Shown here piece after piece: positions 31,101-38,180 of a stretch of 38,180 bases of DNA. The stretch's first letter is position 1; the number at the start of each line of letters is the position of its first letter. Below the pieces are notes generated by a model, which was given only the letters and a program-made list of their open reading frames with translations, did no database searches and was not told the DNA's origin. Source of the stretch: CAZVVG01 sp964630615 (GTDB taxonomy: Bacteria > Patescibacteriota > Minisyncoccia > Moranbacterales > UBA2206); contig CAZVVG010000003.1 of the NCBI GenBank assembly GCA_964630615.1, forward strand, positions 1-38,180, written 5' to 3'. The position numbers and the translations under genes are program-made.

Positions 31101-33743
31101 CTAGGCGATTTTTCTCAAATTTTCCCGGAGCTCTTTCTGGATTGCCAGTCGACCTTGATAATCGGCAAGTTTTTGACGATTATCTTCCACTATTCTGGGA
31201 GGAGCATTTTTCAGGAAATTAGGATTTTTTAAAAGCGCTTGACCTTGGGTTATCAAATTTTCATAATTCCTAATCTCCTTTCCTAGGCAAAGCAATTCTT
31301 TTTCAAGGTCAATGATTTCTGCTAGATCTATTTTAAGCAAAAATCCTGGCGCAGCAATTTCATAAAGTCTCTTGCCTTTTTTGGGTTTTTCCGTCTCTAT
31401 TTTTACCCTGGCCAGCTTTTCAATTATTTCGGCTTCGGCCGTTCTTAGTGAATAAGCCACTAATGTTTTAGCGGGATTGATATGGTAATTAGAGCGAACG
31501 ACACGAAGTTTGGAAATAATTTCTTGCAATTGATTAAACTTTTTTTCCGACTGAATGTTTAGGAATTTTTTATCAACCGTTGGCCACTTTTTCACAATCA
31601 AGAAGTCCTGCGGTTCTTTTTTAAGATAGGCATAGATCTTTTCCGTGACAAACGGGATAAAAGGGTGCCAAAGAGACAGAATTCTTTCCAAAACATAGTT
31701 CAAAACGGCCGCGTTAGGTTTTAATTTACTTATTTCCAAATACCAATCGGCAAAATCATTCCAGGTAAAATCTTTTAATTTTTCTCCAACTAAGGAAAAT
31801 TTATAATTTTCTAGATCTTGGCTTACCTCTTTAATTAAAACGTTTATTTTGGAGAGAATCCATTGATCAGCCAAACTAAGCCCAGAAAGATTTTTTTGTT
31901 TTTTTGAAGCGCTTTGTGTAATGACAAACCGAGAGATGTTCCAAAGTTTTGTGACAAAATTTCGATAGCTGATAATTTTTTCTTCGCTTAAGTTCAGGTC
32001 GTTTCCCGGAGTGGAACCCATGACTAAGGATAAGCGCGTCGTGTCAGTTCCGAATTTTTTACAGCTGTCCAAGGGATCAATGGAATTACCTAAAGATTTG
32101 CTCATTTTTCTTCCCTGTTCATCCCGGATTAATCCGTGCAGATAGACATCTTTAAAGGGAAGGTCGCGGGTAGTGTAGGTGGTCATAAGAATCATCCGTG
32201 CAACCCAGAAAAAAAGAATGTCATAACCGGTTTCCAGAACGGAAGTGGGATGAAAAATTTGGAAATCCTCACTTTTTATTTCCAGCCTCCCCTTTTTAAG
32301 ACCAACTTGAGCAGGGTTGCGAATCAGAGTTGAAAAAGTCCAAAGACCGGAAGAAAACCAGGTGTCAAGCGTGTCTTCATCCCGTTTCCAGCCGTTACCG
32401 GGTGGCATTTCAGTTCCCACGAAGATCTCACCTTTTCGGTACCAAACGGGAATCTGGTGGCCAAACCAAATTTGGCGACTGATGCACCAATCCTGAAGAT
32501 TGTTCATCCAGTGAAAATAATTTTTCTCAAAGCGAGGAGGTATAATTTTTATTCTTTTTCTATCGAAAATTCCCTTTTTAACCGCCTCCAGGGAAAGCTC
32601 TTTGAGGCTTTTTTTTAGTTTAGGTATTTTTTTATTGACATCGATGAACCACTGGAGGCTAGGCAAGGGCTCAATCGGAGTTTCGCAGCGGTAACATAAA
32701 GAAAGGTTATTCTCAAGTTCCTCTTCTTTTTCCAGCAACTTATTTTTTTTCAGTTCAGTTAAAATCATTTCCCTGGCCAGGTGAACCTCTTGTCTTGAAT
32801 ATTTTCCAAAGCCAGGGTGGATTTTTCCATCTTCATCAATGACCTTGATGATTTCCAAATCATTTTCCTTAGCCATTTTCCAGTCAAGGGCGGAATGAGC
32901 CGGAGTGACTCCCAAAGCGCCCGTTCCAAAATCCATGGCGACCGCCCGATCGGCAATAACCTTTATTTTTAGTGGAAGACCGACAAAATTAACTTTAAAA
33001 ATCCGGCCAAGATATTTTTTATACCGGGGATCCTTGGGATTGACTGCGACCGCCGTGTCGCCCAGTTTAGTTTCCGGCCGGGTAGTGGAAATTAAAAAAG
33101 GAAAATCCGGACTATACCGGAAAGTGTAAAATTTGGCTCTCTGCGGCCGGTATTCTATTTCGTCATCAGCCAGGGTGGAATGACAACGGGGACACCAATT
33201 GACAATGCGGTTTCCGCGGTAAATCAATCCGTCTTCATACATCAGCTTAAAAACCAGATTAACAACCTTGTTTCGGGTTTCATCAAAAGTGTAAGCCTCC
33301 CGTGACCAATCGCAGGAAGCCCCCATTTTTTTGATTTGCTCCTTGATTGTGGCGTGCGACTGGTCGGCGAAAGCCACCACCCTTTTGAGAAAATTTTCTC
33401 TGCCGAGCTTATGACGAGTCAAGCCTTCTTCCAAAAGCAGCTTTTCCACTTTGTTCTGGGTGGCAATAGCGGCGTGATCGCTGCCTGGAACCCAAAGAGT
33501 GCGCTCGCCTTTCATCCGGTGATAACGGGTAAGGATGTCTTCAATAACCAGAGTCAGTGCGTGTCCCATATGCAGAGTTCCGGTCCGGTTGGGTGGCGGC
33601 ATCATTATTGAATAAGCCGGAGCTGTTTTTTTGATTAGACCCTTTTTCAAACAAATATCCGGATTAAAAAATCCGCTTTCTTGCCAAAAAGCGTAAATTT
33701 TTTTCTCTTCCTCTGGATTATATTGCTTGGGAATTTTTTCCAT
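31101..33743 (-). CDS. valS: valyl-tRNA synthetase
   Basis: The enzyme charges tRNA-Val and edits threonine. The 880-residue class I protein has HMGHAL (HIGH motif, near residue 58), an editing domain between about 190 and 340, GRKMSKSLGNS (KMSKS, near 548), the anticodon-binding domain and a C-terminal coiled-coil arm (about 815-880) typical of ValRS. The length is normal. The ATG gives MEKIPKQYNPEEEKK, a family-like start. It lies 5 nt after pheT, so it belongs to the synthetase run. No Shine-Dalgarno is seen. Confidence 0.97.
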   Translation of the reverse strand: MEKIPKQYNPEEEKKIYAFWQESGFFNPDICLKKGLIKKTAPAYSIMMPPPNRTGTLHMGHALTLVIEDILTRYHRMKGERTLWVPGSDHAAIATQNKVEKLLLEEGLTRHKLGRENFLKRVVAFADQSHATIKEQIKKMGASCDWSREAYTFDETRNKVVNLVFKLMYEDGLIYRGNRIVNWCPRCHSTLADDEIEYRPQRAKFYTFRYSPDFPFLISTTRPETKLGDTAVAVNPKDPRYKKYLGRIFKVNFVGLPLKIKVIADRAVAMDFGTGALGVTPAHSALDWKMAKENDLEIIKVIDEDGKIHPGFGKYSRQEVHLAREMILTELKKNKLLEKEEELENNLSLCYRCETPIEPLPSLQWFIDVNKKIPKLKKSLKELSLEAVKKGIFDRKRIKIIPPRFEKNYFHWMNNLQDWCISRQIWFGHQIPVWYRKGEIFVGTEMPPGNGWKRDEDTLDTWFSSGLWTFSTLIRNPAQVGLKKGRLEIKSEDFQIFHPTSVLETGYDILFFWVARMILMTTYTTRDLPFKDVYLHGLIRDEQGRKMSKSLGNSIDPLDSCKKFGTDTTRLSLVMGSTPGNDLNLSEEKIISYRNFVTKLWNISRFVITQSASKKQKNLSGLSLADQWILSKINVLIKEVSQDLENYKFSLVGEKLKDFTWNDFADWYLEISKLKPNAAVLNYVLERILSLWHPFIPFVTEKIYAYLKKEPQDFLIVKKWPTVDKKFLNIQSEKKFNQLQEIISKLRVVRSNYHINPAKTLVAYSLRTAEAEIIEKLARVKIETEKPKKGKRLYEIAAPGFLLKIDLAEIIDLEKELLCLGKEIRNYENLITQGQALLKNPNFLKNAPPRIVEDNRQKLADYQGRLAIQKELRENLRKIA

Positions 33744-33748
33744 TTTAA

Positions 33749-36139
33749 TTATTTTCTTAGGATAACTTTTAATTTTTCTTCCAGTTCAGAATTAATTTTC
33801 TCTATCAAAGAATCAACTTCCCGGCTTTCCAAGGTTCTTTGGGAAGAGCCGAAAATAATATGAAAAGCGTAACTGATTTCTCCGTCTTTTTCAAAAATAT
33901 CGAAAAGTTCAATTTCTCGAACCAAATTACCACCGGCCTCACGAATGATTTTCAAAATAGATTCTGCTTGAACCCCTTGGTGGCTGAGCAGAGAAACATC
34001 GCGGACAACTTCCGGAAACTTGCTGATGGATTGGAACTCTTTTTCTTTGGCGGCGACGGAGAAAAGTTTATCTATTGCCAATTCAAAAATCACCACTCTT
34101 TTCTTAATTTCAAAAGCGGCCAAGACAAACGGATTGACTTCTCCCAAAAAACCGATGCTTTCGGGAAACCCTTTAATTTTTATTTCTGCCGTTCGGTTGG
34201 GATGCCAGAAAGCGGCGGGTTTTTCCGGTTTGGCAAAAAAATAATCGGTGATCTTTAGTTTTTGAAACAGCGCCTCTGTTAAGCCTTTCATAAAATAGAA
34301 ACTTTCCGCTTGGGAATCTTTTTCCAGGAGCACGGCCCCCGCGAGCATCTTTTTTTCTTCGGGCAGAACACTCCGACTTTCCCGATAAACATTGCCGATT
34401 TCAAAAAGAGAAAATTCCTTAAAATGCTTGAGATTTTCACGGATATTTTTTAGCAGATTAGGAAGCAGACTGACCCGTAGCAAGAGTTGCTCTGGGTTCA
34501 TTGGATTTTCTAATTCCCAGTGTTTAAGCTGGTCCACTTTTGCCTTTTGAGCTTCCCGGGAACCATAAAAAGAATAATTATAAACCTCATCAAAACCCAA
34601 ACCGGAGAGGACCTCTTTTATTTTTCTTTCAAAAACTTTCTCCGCGTTGATTTTCGCCGGCTTGAGGATTTCTTTTGGCGGCTGAATTTTAATTTTTTCA
34701 TAACCGTACAGCCTTCCAATTTCTTCGATCAGATCTTCCGAGGTTTTAAGATCTAAACGATAGGTTGGAATAATAAACTCGATAATTTTTGAATTTTTAG
34801 TTGGAGTTTTTACTTTTGACTTTTGACCTTTGACTTCAAGAAGATCCAATATTTTGATAATTTCTTTTTTTGAAATAGTCTCTCCCAAAAGTCTCTGAAC
34901 ATAATTTATATCCAATTTTATTTTCCAGGGCTGAACTTTTCGCGGATAAAGATCTTTTCCGCCTTCAACTTCTCCTTGGGCAATTTTCTGGATAATTTCC
35001 ACCAGTCGGTCCATAGCCAAGGAAGCCAGATTGGGATCAATTTCTTTTTCAAAGCGGTCCGAAGCGTCTGTTTTGAGATTGAGTCTCAGGCGGGTCTGAC
35101 GGATGGCCTGAGGATTGAAATTGGCGCTTTCCAGCACCACCGTTTTCGTTTTTACGCTGATTCCACTTTTCATTCCGCCCATAATTCCGGCGATGGCTAA
35201 AGCTTCTTGGTGGTTGGTGATCAGTAAATCATCTTGGGAAAGCCGGATAACCGTTTCGTCCAATAATTTTATTTCCTCTCCCTTTTTTGATCGGCGGACG
35301 ATGATTTCCGCTTGGGAATTTTTCGACTTAATTACTTCATAATCAAAAGCGTGAAGCGGTTGTCCGGTTTCCAACATCACAAAATTGGTCGCGTCCACGA
35401 TATTATTTATCGGACGCAAGCCAGAAGAAAGCAGCTTGGCTTTGAGCCAAAAAGGAGAATCCTTAACCTCAATATTTTCCATTACCACTCCCAAATAGCG
35501 CGAGCACAAATCTTTGTCTTGAATCGTAACCTTTAATTTCTGGGAAGCTTTGAGACGGACCGCTTTTCTTTTGAAAGTGAATTTTCTTCCTTCCAGGGCG
35601 CAAATTTCTCGGGCGAGGCCGATATAGCTCAAAGCGTCATGTCCCCGGTTAGAAAGAACATCAACATTTAAAATAGTGTCTTTAAGGTTCAGGGCCTCTT
35701 CCAAAGAAGCACCGATTTTTGAATTTTCATCTAAAATTAAGATTCCGCTATGATCGCTTCCTAATCCCAGTTCATTTTCCGCGCACAGCATACCGCAAGA
35801 TTTGACACCGCGGATTTCGGTCTCTTTTATTTCCAAGCCATTAGGTAGTCTTGTTCCTACCAAAGCGACTGGCACTTTGTTGCCAATTTTAATATTGGAA
35901 GCTCCGCAAACAATCTCTAATTTTTTTGAGCCGAGAGTGATTTTGACTAGACTAAGCTTGTCTGCGTTTGGATGTTTTTTAATTTCTAGAATTTTCCCCA
36001 CCACAACTTTCTTCAACTCCTCGCCTCTTTTTTCTATTCCCTCTACCTCAAATGACCGCAACATTAAAAGATCGGCTATTTTTTCGGGAACTAATTTGGT
36101 TTGGGACAGCTCCCGTAACCAATTATAGGAATATTTCAT
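33749..36139 (-). CDS. pheT: phenylalanyl-tRNA synthetase beta subunit
   Basis: PheT pairs with PheS in an (alpha-beta)2 enzyme. The 796-residue protein has the tRNA-binding (EMAP-like) domain after residue 40, B3/B4 editing domain (SRYLGVVMENIEV), B5 domain (EDLIEEIGRLYGYEKI), the catalytic-like core and the ferredoxin-fold anticodon-binding domain at the C-terminus (SKFPEVVRDVSLLSHQGV). In B5 a Lys/Ser-rich loop, VKGQKSKVKTPTKNSK, is encoded by a 26-nt DNA repeat (34812-34837) that also occurs in pheS. It starts 4 nt after pheS. Confidence 0.97.
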   Translation of the reverse strand: MKYSYNWLRELSQTKLVPEKIADLLMLRSFEVEGIEKRGEELKKVVVGKILEIKKHPNADKLSLVKITLGSKKLEIVCGASNIKIGNKVPVALVGTRLPNGLEIKETEIRGVKSCGMLCAENELGLGSDHSGILILDENSKIGASLEEALNLKDTILNVDVLSNRGHDALSYIGLAREICALEGRKFTFKRKAVRLKASQKLKVTIQDKDLCSRYLGVVMENIEVKDSPFWLKAKLLSSGLRPINNIVDATNFVMLETGQPLHAFDYEVIKSKNSQAEIIVRRSKKGEEIKLLDETVIRLSQDDLLITNHQEALAIAGIMGGMKSGISVKTKTVVLESANFNPQAIRQTRLRLNLKTDASDRFEKEIDPNLASLAMDRLVEIIQKIAQGEVEGGKDLYPRKVQPWKIKLDINYVQRLLGETISKKEIIKILDLLEVKGQKSKVKTPTKNSKIIEFIIPTYRLDLKTSEDLIEEIGRLYGYEKIKIQPPKEILKPAKINAEKVFERKIKEVLSGLGFDEVYNYSFYGSREAQKAKVDQLKHWELENPMNPEQLLLRVSLLPNLLKNIRENLKHFKEFSLFEIGNVYRESRSVLPEEKKMLAGAVLLEKDSQAESFYFMKGLTEALFQKLKITDYFFAKPEKPAAFWHPNRTAEIKIKGFPESIGFLGEVNPFVLAAFEIKKRVVIFELAIDKLFSVAAKEKEFQSISKFPEVVRDVSLLSHQGVQAESILKIIREAGGNLVREIELFDIFEKDGEISYAFHIIFGSSQRTLESREVDSLIEKINSELEEKLKVILRK
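34812..34837 (-). repeat. 26-nt TTGAC-rich repeat, copy in pheT
   Basis: Three GTCAAA units in a row within pheT. It matches the copy at 36692-36717 at 22 of 26 positions. Here it is read as EVKGQKSKV. Confidence 0.65.
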
Positions 36140-36143
36140 AGGT

Positions 36144-37196
36144 TTAAAATTGCCTAATAAATCTTAGATCGCCGTTGTGAAAAAGTCGAATATCGTCAAT
36201 TTTATATTTCATCATAGCCAAGCGCTCTAAGCCAAAGCCCCAGGCAAAACCTTGATATTTATTCCGAGGATAACCCGCGGCGACAAAAACCGCCTGGTTG
36301 ACCATCCCGGCGCCACCAATTTCCAACCAACCGGTTTGTTTGCAGGTGCGACAACCTTGGCCACCGCAAACGGTACAACTGATATCAAATTCAAAACTAG
36401 GTTCCGTAAAAGGAAAGAAGCTGGGTCGAAGTCTGACCAACACTTTTTTCTTGAAAAAATTAGAGAAAAATTGCTCCCCAATATACTTGAAATTTCCCAC
36501 GTTAACGTCTTTTCCCACCATCAAAGCTTCAAATTGATAAAAAGTATGCTCGTGCTTAGGATCAGTCGCTTCGCAACGGAAACATTTTCCTGGTGAAATA
36601 ATTCTAAAAGGAGGCCGGTTTTTTTCCATATATCTTACCTGAACCGGTGAAGTGTGAGGTCGCAAAGCCACCCGCTCTTCAACAACTTTCAATCTTTGAC
36701 TTTCGACCCTTGACTTCAACCAGAAAGTATCCCATTTATCCCGGGCGGGATGGTTGGCCGGAATGTTTAAGGCGTCAAAGTTATAAAATTCGGTTTCCAC
36801 TTCCGGTCCTTCAGAAATTTCAAAACCCAAAGAGGAGAAAATGTCTTCAATTTCATTTTGGATTTGAGACAGAAGATGAAGGTGGCCGATTCTAATTTTT
36901 TTTCCTGGCAAAGTTAGGTCGATTCGTTCTTTTTCCCAGTTAAAATTCAGCGTGGCGATTTTTTTCTGGGTTTCTTCCAATGCGTGGAAAATTTCTGCTT
37001 TCACGCCGTTGGCCAGCTGGCCAATTTCCTTTTTTTCCGGCGCGGGTAAATCTTTCAGGCCTTTGAGAATCTCATTCAGAGCGCTTTTGCGGCCCAGGTA
37101 TTTTATCTTTAAGTTTAAAACCTCCCTTTCTTGCGAAGCTTTTTGAATTTCGGCCAAAGCTTGATTTTTAAGCGTGAGGATTTTTTCTGCTAACAT
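36144..37196 (-). CDS. pheS: phenylalanyl-tRNA synthetase alpha subunit
   Basis: PheS holds the class II catalytic site. The 350-residue protein has an N-terminal coiled coil (about 1-85), motif 1 region FEISEGPEVETEFYNFDALN, motif 2 PHTSPVQVRYME and motif 3 GFAWGFGLERLAMM. A CxxC pair CTVCGGQGCRTCKQTGW (near residue 280) looks like a zinc-binding insert. Between DTFWLK and the PHTSPV motif is an extra Arg/Lys/Glu-rich loop of about 17 residues, partly encoded by the 26-nt repeat shared with pheT. The ATG follows the tyrS stop by 1 nt. Confidence 0.97.
   Translation of the reverse strand: MLAEKILTLKNQALAEIQKASQEREVLNLKIKYLGRKSALNEILKGLKDLPAPEKKEIGQLANGVKAEIFHALEETQKKIATLNFNWEKERIDLTLPGKKIRIGHLHLLSQIQNEIEDIFSSLGFEISEGPEVETEFYNFDALNIPANHPARDKWDTFWLKSRVESQRLKVVEERVALRPHTSPVQVRYMEKNRPPFRIISPGKCFRCEATDPKHEHTFYQFEALMVGKDVNVGNFKYIGEQFFSNFFKKKVLVRLRPSFFPFTEPSFEFDISCTVCGGQGCRTCKQTGWLEIGGAGMVNQAVFVAAGYPRNKYQGFAWGFGLERLAMMKYKIDDIRLFHNGDLRFIRQF
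36692..36717 (-). repeat. 26-nt TTGAC-rich repeat, copy in pheS
   Basis: Related to the pheT copy at 34812-34837 (22 of 26 positions), but read in another frame here as LKSRVESQR, so the match is conserved as DNA and not as protein. Confidence 0.65.
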
Positions 37197-37197
37197 T

Positions 37198-38180
37198 TTA
37201 GAAAATTATTTTTATAAAACCAAATTTGCCGATTTTTAAAACCGCGTGATCAGATTCTTTATCTAAAAGTGTTTGCCAATTGGTGATTTTTTCTCCGTTG
37301 ATTTCCACTCCGCCTTGTTCTATTTTCCGACGTGCGTCACTCAAACTCTGGGCGTGCCCGGACTTCACTAAAAGTTCCGTCAGTTTTATATTAAGAGCGT
37401 CCACCCTAAATTCCTGAATATTTTTAGGCAGTTCCTTTTTAGAAAAAGTTTTTACAAAGTAATCCTGGGCCGCCTGAGCCTCTTTGGTGCCCTGATTGAT
37501 TTTAGTAATTTCCAAGGCTAAGCGGAGCTTAAGGTCCCGCGGATTAGTTTTGAGATCCTTAAGGTCCCTCTTAATTTGCTCCACCTCCGGAAGGGACAGA
37601 TTCGTGCAAAGTTCAAAGCCGAGACCGATTAAACTATCCGGCCAGGTCATAATTTGGCCGAACATATTTTCGGCGGTTTCGTCCAGATTAACCACGTTGC
37701 CTTCGGACTTTCCCATTTTCTTTCCTTCCTCATCCGCCAAAAGCTTTAGCGTCAAAACGAATTTATCTTTTCCCCTTAAAGCCTTAAGCAAATCCCGACC
37801 GCAAAGCATATTAAACATTTGGTCGTTGCCTCCAATTTCCAGGTCAACATCCAAAGCGACGCTGTCGTAAGCCTGAACCAAGGGGTATAAAAATTCCGGC
37901 AGATAAATCGGCTTGTCGTTTTTGACCCGCTCCTGAAACATATCCCGCTGGAACATTTGCTGGACGGTAAAATTGGCTCCGATTTCCAAGAGCTTTTCAA
38001 AAGAAAGCTTAGCGTTCCATTCGCTGTTGTAGCGGAGCCGGGCCGGATTGGCTCCGTCAAAATTAAGGTATTTTGAGGCTTGTTTCTGGTAATTTTCGGA
38101 ATTTTTCCGGACTTCTTCCTGGGTTAGTTTTTTCCGGGCGGCAATTTTGCCAGTCGGGTCCCCTATCGTTCCGGTAAAAT
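37198..38180 (-). CDS. tyrS: tyrosyl-tRNA synthetase, 5' end outside window
   Basis: This charges tRNA-Tyr. The frame is open to the right edge (about 327 codons), so the N-terminus with the HIGH-type motif is missing. Visible parts are TGTIGDPTGK at the very start, YNSEWNAKLSFEKLLEIGAN, VDLEIGGNDQMFNMLCGRDL, the KMSKS-type motif GKKMGKSEGNV and a C-terminal S4 RNA-binding domain (GHAQSLSDARRKIEQGGVEI). The first in-window ATG (37989) is internal. The stop is 1 nt before the pheS ATG. Three synthetase genes follow it in one run. Confidence 0.96.
   Translation of the reverse strand, partial: FTGTIGDPTGKIAARKKLTQEEVRKNSENYQKQASKYLNFDGANPARLRYNSEWNAKLSFEKLLEIGANFTVQQMFQRDMFQERVKNDKPIYLPEFLYPLVQAYDSVALDVDLEIGGNDQMFNMLCGRDLLKALRGKDKFVLTLKLLADEEGKKMGKSEGNVVNLDETAENMFGQIMTWPDSLIGLGFELCTNLSLPEVEQIKRDLKDLKTNPRDLKLRLALEITKINQGTKEAQAAQDYFVKTFSKKELPKNIQEFRVDALNIKLTELLVKSGHAQSLSDARRKIEQGGVEINGEKITNWQTLLDKESDHAVLKIGKFGFIKIIF

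Noticed and set aside
37776..38060. 94-codon minus-strand ORF
   Set aside because: It is an out-of-frame shadow of tyrS.
1..38180. tRNA genes, CRISPR arrays, transposases or phage genes
   Set aside because: I looked for cloverleaf ends, regular spaced repeats and transposase or integrase motifs and found none I could support.

Overview
The window looks like part of a chromosome from a candidate-phylum (Patescibacteria/CPR, Parcubacteria-like) bacterium. This rests on the AT-rich composition, the compact mostly minus-strand gene order, two DUF4012 proteins, small Wzz-like and GT4 proteins, core genes with almost no Shine-Dalgarno sequences, and several promoters placed so that the mRNA would be leaderless. 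The phylum is inferred from gene style and family knowledge, not from a marker tree.

Layout from left to right. (1) 1-5126 is a cell-surface glycan locus on the minus strand: rmlC-like epimerase, a HIT hydrolase, rmlB and rmlD (dTDP-rhamnose; rmlD runs off the left edge), preceded by a DUF4012 protein and a Wzz-like chain-length protein whose frame is cut by a TAA. (2) 5180-7351 is an accessory island with two secreted orphans: a tandem-repeat lipoprotein (minus) and a Cys-containing exported protein (plus), each with a strong Shine-Dalgarno and its own terminator. (3) 7363-11854 returns to glycan genes: a coiled-coil membrane protein, an O-antigen ligase/polymerase-like protein and two GT4 glycosyltransferases converging tail to tail. 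(4) 11861-14094 is a second accessory island: a two-gene unit encoding a CPPC-motif exported protein and a beta-strand-rich, possibly barrel-forming exported protein, with a consensus promoter, a long structured leader and a terminator. (5) 14101-22615 is a long minus-strand run of envelope and housekeeping genes: murJ, lepA, a 37-residue membrane peptide, a DivIC/FtsL-like protein, a PpiC/PrsA-type foldase, a ferredoxin, an active HtrA, a multi-pass membrane protein and a catalytically dead HtrA paralogue. (6) 22628-30566 is a second glycan locus: a polyprenyl-phosphate sugar transferase, three GT4 enzymes, a Wzz-like protein and a large DUF4012 protein. (7) 30602-31056 is RNase P RNA with its promoter. 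(8) 31101-38180 is an aminoacyl-tRNA synthetase run: tyrS (cut by the right edge), pheS, pheT and valS.

The glycan genes fit one task: make dTDP-rhamnose, load a sugar on a lipid carrier, extend it with GT4 enzymes, and polymerise or ligate it, with Wzz-like proteins setting length. The DUF4012 proteins occur in both loci and are probably functional partners, but their role is unknown.

The most unusual items are: the triple-mutant pseudo-HtrA beside an intact HtrA; the TAA inside the Wzz-like gene followed by 59 in-frame codons; a 26-nt DNA repeat shared by pheS and pheT and read in different frames; the structured leader at 13936-14059, which has an internal anti-Shine-Dalgarno; a Cys/His-rich insert in RmlD; a probable AUU start in murJ; and the four secreted orphans, whose translation signals differ from those of their neighbours.
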